7,133 nt of DNA from Belnapia sp. GTDB lineage: Bacteria; Pseudomonadota; Alphaproteobacteria; Acetobacterales; Acetobacteraceae. The stretch covers positions 1 to 7,133 of the forward strand of contig JAQGIA010000543.1 of NCBI GenBank assembly GCA_028291445.1. The letters run 5' to 3'. Position 1 is the stretch's first letter. Each line of letters opens with the position of its first letter. Shown piece after piece: positions 5,362 through 7,133 of this stretch. Made by a program: the position numbers and the translations under genes. A model generated the notes under the pieces. That model worked only from the letters and a program-made list of their open reading frames with translations. It was not told the DNA's origin and searched no databases.

Positions 5362-5383
5362 CTGCGCTCTGGGAGACATTGGG

Positions 5384-6541
5384 ATGGCGGACATCGGCGA
5401 AGCCGTGGGGCTGCTCGGCCGGTTGGTGGGGTTCGATACCACCAGCCGGAACAGCAACCTCGATTTGATGCGCGACGTCGAGTCGTGGCTGGCGGCGCGT
5501 GGCATCGCCAGCCGGATCACCCTCGATGCCGAGGGCCGCAAGGCCAACCTGCATGCGATGGTCGGGCCGCGCGTGGCCGGCGGTGCGGCGCTCTCGGCGC
5601 ATGTCGATTGCGTGCCGGTCGATGGCCAGGCCTGGCTGGCCGATCCCTTCACCCTGCGCCGCCAGGACGGCCGGCTGATCGGCCGCGGCACCGCCGACAT
5701 GAAGGGCTTCGCCGCCTGCGCCATCGCCATGCTGCCGAGCTTCGCCGCCATGGATCTGCAACGTCCGGTGCATCTCTGGCTGACTCATGACGAGGAAACC
5801 AATGCCGCCGGCGCGCAGCGGCTGGTGACCGAGCTAGGCGAGGCGCCGCCGGCCGGCTTCTGCGTGGTGGGCGAGCCGACCGGCATGGCCCCGGTCATCG
5901 CCCACAAGGGCTATGCGAGCTGGGATGTCACGGTCAGCGGCCTGTCCGGCCATTCCTCGCGCACCACGGAAACCGCCAATGCCTTGCAGGCCGCCGCCGA
6001 GGGGGTGGCGCTGCTGTCCCGCCGGGCGCGCGCCTTCGCCGCGGAAGGGCGCCGGGCGCCGGGCTTCGAGCCGCCCTTCACCACCGTGCATGTCGGCACC
6101 TTCCAGGCCGGCAGCATCCTCAACATCGTCCCCGACCGCGCCGACTTCACCTTCGAGGTGCGTAGCGTCCCGGGCGATGCGGCGGATGCCGTGCTGGCCG
6201 AGCTCGAGCATTTCATGGAAACCGTCGCGCTGCCGCCGCTGCGTGCCGTGGCGCCCGGCGTGCGGCTCACCATCGCGCCGCGCTCCCTGCTGCCGGCGCT
6301 CGACCTGGGGGAGGGTGCGCCGCTGACCCTGCTGGTGCAGCAACTGACCGGCCGCAACAGCGCCGGCAAGGTGAGCTATGGGACGGAGGCAGGGCTTTAC
6401 CAGGCGGCCGGCGTCCCCACCATCGTCTGTGGCCCCGGGCATATCGCCCAGGCGCATCAGCCGGAGGAATGGGTGGCGGAATCCGAGCTGCAATCCTGCC
6501 TCAGCTTCCTCGGCCGGCTTGCGGACACGTTGACGGCCTGA
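5384..6541 (+). CDS. argE: Acetylornithine deacetylase (M20 family)
   Basis: This 385-residue cytoplasmic dizinc hydrolase probably removes the acetyl group from N2-acetylornithine or a related N-acyl amino acid. All M20 landmarks are present: SAHVDCVPVDGQ (metal His73, Asp75), GRGTADMKG (bridging Asp105), HDEETN (general base Glu137, metal Glu138), GEPTG (Glu164), SGHSS (His190, dimer-domain histidine contributing to the active site), LNIVPDRADFTFEVR and AQAHQPEEW (metal His358). Length matches ArgE. ATG 5384 is chosen because GGGAGA lies seven bases upstream; an ATG-less extension to 5318 would translate the C10 tract. The next gene begins 2 bp after the stop. Many alphaproteobacteria make ornithine through ArgJ, so this copy could serve N-acyl amino acid salvage rather than arginine synthesis; related M20 deacylases cannot be excluded by sequence alone. 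Confidence 0.88.
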   Translation: MADIGEAVGLLGRLVGFDTTSRNSNLDLMRDVESWLAARGIASRITLDAEGRKANLHAMVGPRVAGGAALSAHVDCVPVDGQAWLADPFTLRRQDGRLIGRGTADMKGFAACAIAMLPSFAAMDLQRPVHLWLTHDEETNAAGAQRLVTELGEAPPAGFCVVGEPTGMAPVIAHKGYASWDVTVSGLSGHSSRTTETANALQAAAEGVALLSRRARAFAAEGRRAPGFEPPFTTVHVGTFQAGSILNIVPDRADFTFEVRSVPGDAADAVLAELEHFMETVALPPLRAVAPGVRLTIAPRSLLPALDLGEGAPLTLLVQQLTGRNSAGKVSYGTEAGLYQAAGVPTIVCGPGHIAQAHQPEEWVAESELQSCLSFLGRLADTLTA

Positions 6542-6543
6542 CG

Positions 6544-7133
6544 ATGCCCGAGGACAGCACGCTGCATCCGGCTCTAGTGGCCTTACTCGCCGCTGCCGTG
6601 CCGGAGTCCGTCAGGGGCGCTGGGGCGCCAGCCATGGCGGGTGGCGCCGCCCCGCCGCGCGGTGGGGCGGGGAGCCTGCGGCTCGACGTGCGGATCCGCG
6701 CGCCCGACCTGCGGCCGCTGCTCGGCGGCAATGCGCTGCCCGGGGTATGGAGCTTCACCGCCCCGGCGCCGGGGCCGCATGTGGCGGTGGTCGCGCTGGT
6801 GCATGGCAATGAGATCGGCGGCGCGGTGGTGCTCGACCGCTGGCTGCGGGCCGGGCTCAGGCCGCAGCGCGGCCGGTTGTCCCTGGTCTTCGCCAATACC
6901 GATGCCTATGCCCGCTTCGACCCCGAGGATCCGACTGCCAGCCGCTTCCTCGACGAGGACATGAACCGGCTCTGGGACCTGGAGACGCTGGAGGGCGGCC
7001 GGCGGTCCTGCGAGCTGCGCCGGGCGCGGGTGCTGCGCCCACTGATGGACAGCGTGGATATCCTGCTGGACCTGCATTCCATGCTCTGGCCCTCCGACCC
7101 GCTGCTGCTGGCCGGGCATTCGGCGCGGGCGGC
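6544..7133 (+). CDS. Succinylglutamate desuccinylase/aspartoacylase-family protein (3' end outside window)
   Basis: These are the first 196 codons of an AstE/AspA-type zinc hydrolase, which releases an acyl group or amino acid from N-acylated amino acids in the cytoplasm. Seen here are VVALVHGNEIGG (zinc ligands His87 and Glu90), VFANTDAYARF, DEDMNRLWD (substrate-binding Asn141-Arg142) and LLDLHSMLWPSDP (third zinc ligand His178). The catalytic glutamate region lies beyond the edge. The gene starts 2 bp after the argE stop and has no clear ribosome binding site, so translation is probably coupled to argE. The first 45 residues are Ala/Gly/Pro-rich and include the unusual codons CTA and TTA, so the true start could be further in, for example ATG 6634. 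It may be a paralog acting on a different acyl amino acid than AstE or AspA; the substrate is not resolved. Confidence 0.85.
   Translation, partial: MPEDSTLHPALVALLAAAVPESVRGAGAPAMAGGAAPPRGGAGSLRLDVRIRAPDLRPLLGGNALPGVWSFTAPAPGPHVAVVALVHGNEIGGAVVLDRWLRAGLRPQRGRLSLVFANTDAYARFDPEDPTASRFLDEDMNRLWDLETLEGGRRSCELRRARVLRPLMDSVDILLDLHSMLWPSDPLLLAGHSARA

Overview
The window is very GC-rich, and codon third positions in its genes are almost always G or C. Gene content and protein style suggest an alphaproteobacterium of the Rhodospirillales, possibly Acetobacteraceae (a Roseomonas-like lineage). This is inference from codon use and protein families. No rRNA or tRNA gene, IS element, phage gene or CRISPR array was found.

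Layout. A gamma-glutamyltransferase-family lipoprotein gene runs off the left edge on the minus strand (1-965). The roughly 415 bp between it and the next gene hold 15-bp tandem duplications and what looks like a frameshifted relic of a plus-strand gene. Five plus-strand genes follow. They are a periplasmic DsbA/ScsC-type thiol oxidoreductase (1382-2194, GTG start), a cytoplasmic zinc-ribbon plus metallo-beta-lactamase-fold protein (2303-3121), a secreted metzincin protease with lectin-like repeats and a HEAT-like tail (3525-5195), an ArgE-type M20 deacylase (5384-6541), and the start of an AstE/AspA-type zinc deacylase cut by the right edge (6544-7133).

How the genes relate. The first three genes and the metzincin are separated by gaps or hairpins and look like independent transcription units. 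Three of the products are exported: the transferase as a lipoprotein, the DsbA-like protein to the periplasm, and the metzincin outward. The last two genes are 2 bp apart and surely co-transcribed. Both encode zinc-dependent N-acyl-amino-acid or peptide hydrolases, so they may act on successive or related acylated amino acids.

Most unusual content. The metzincin at 3525-5195 joins three nearly identical 45-residue lectin-like repeats, each with a conserved cysteine pair, to a textbook HExxHxxGxxH protease and a HEAT-like domain. Short tandem repeats with a unit of 15 bp (16 bp in two copies) but unrelated sequence occur at four separate places, near the ends of three genes.
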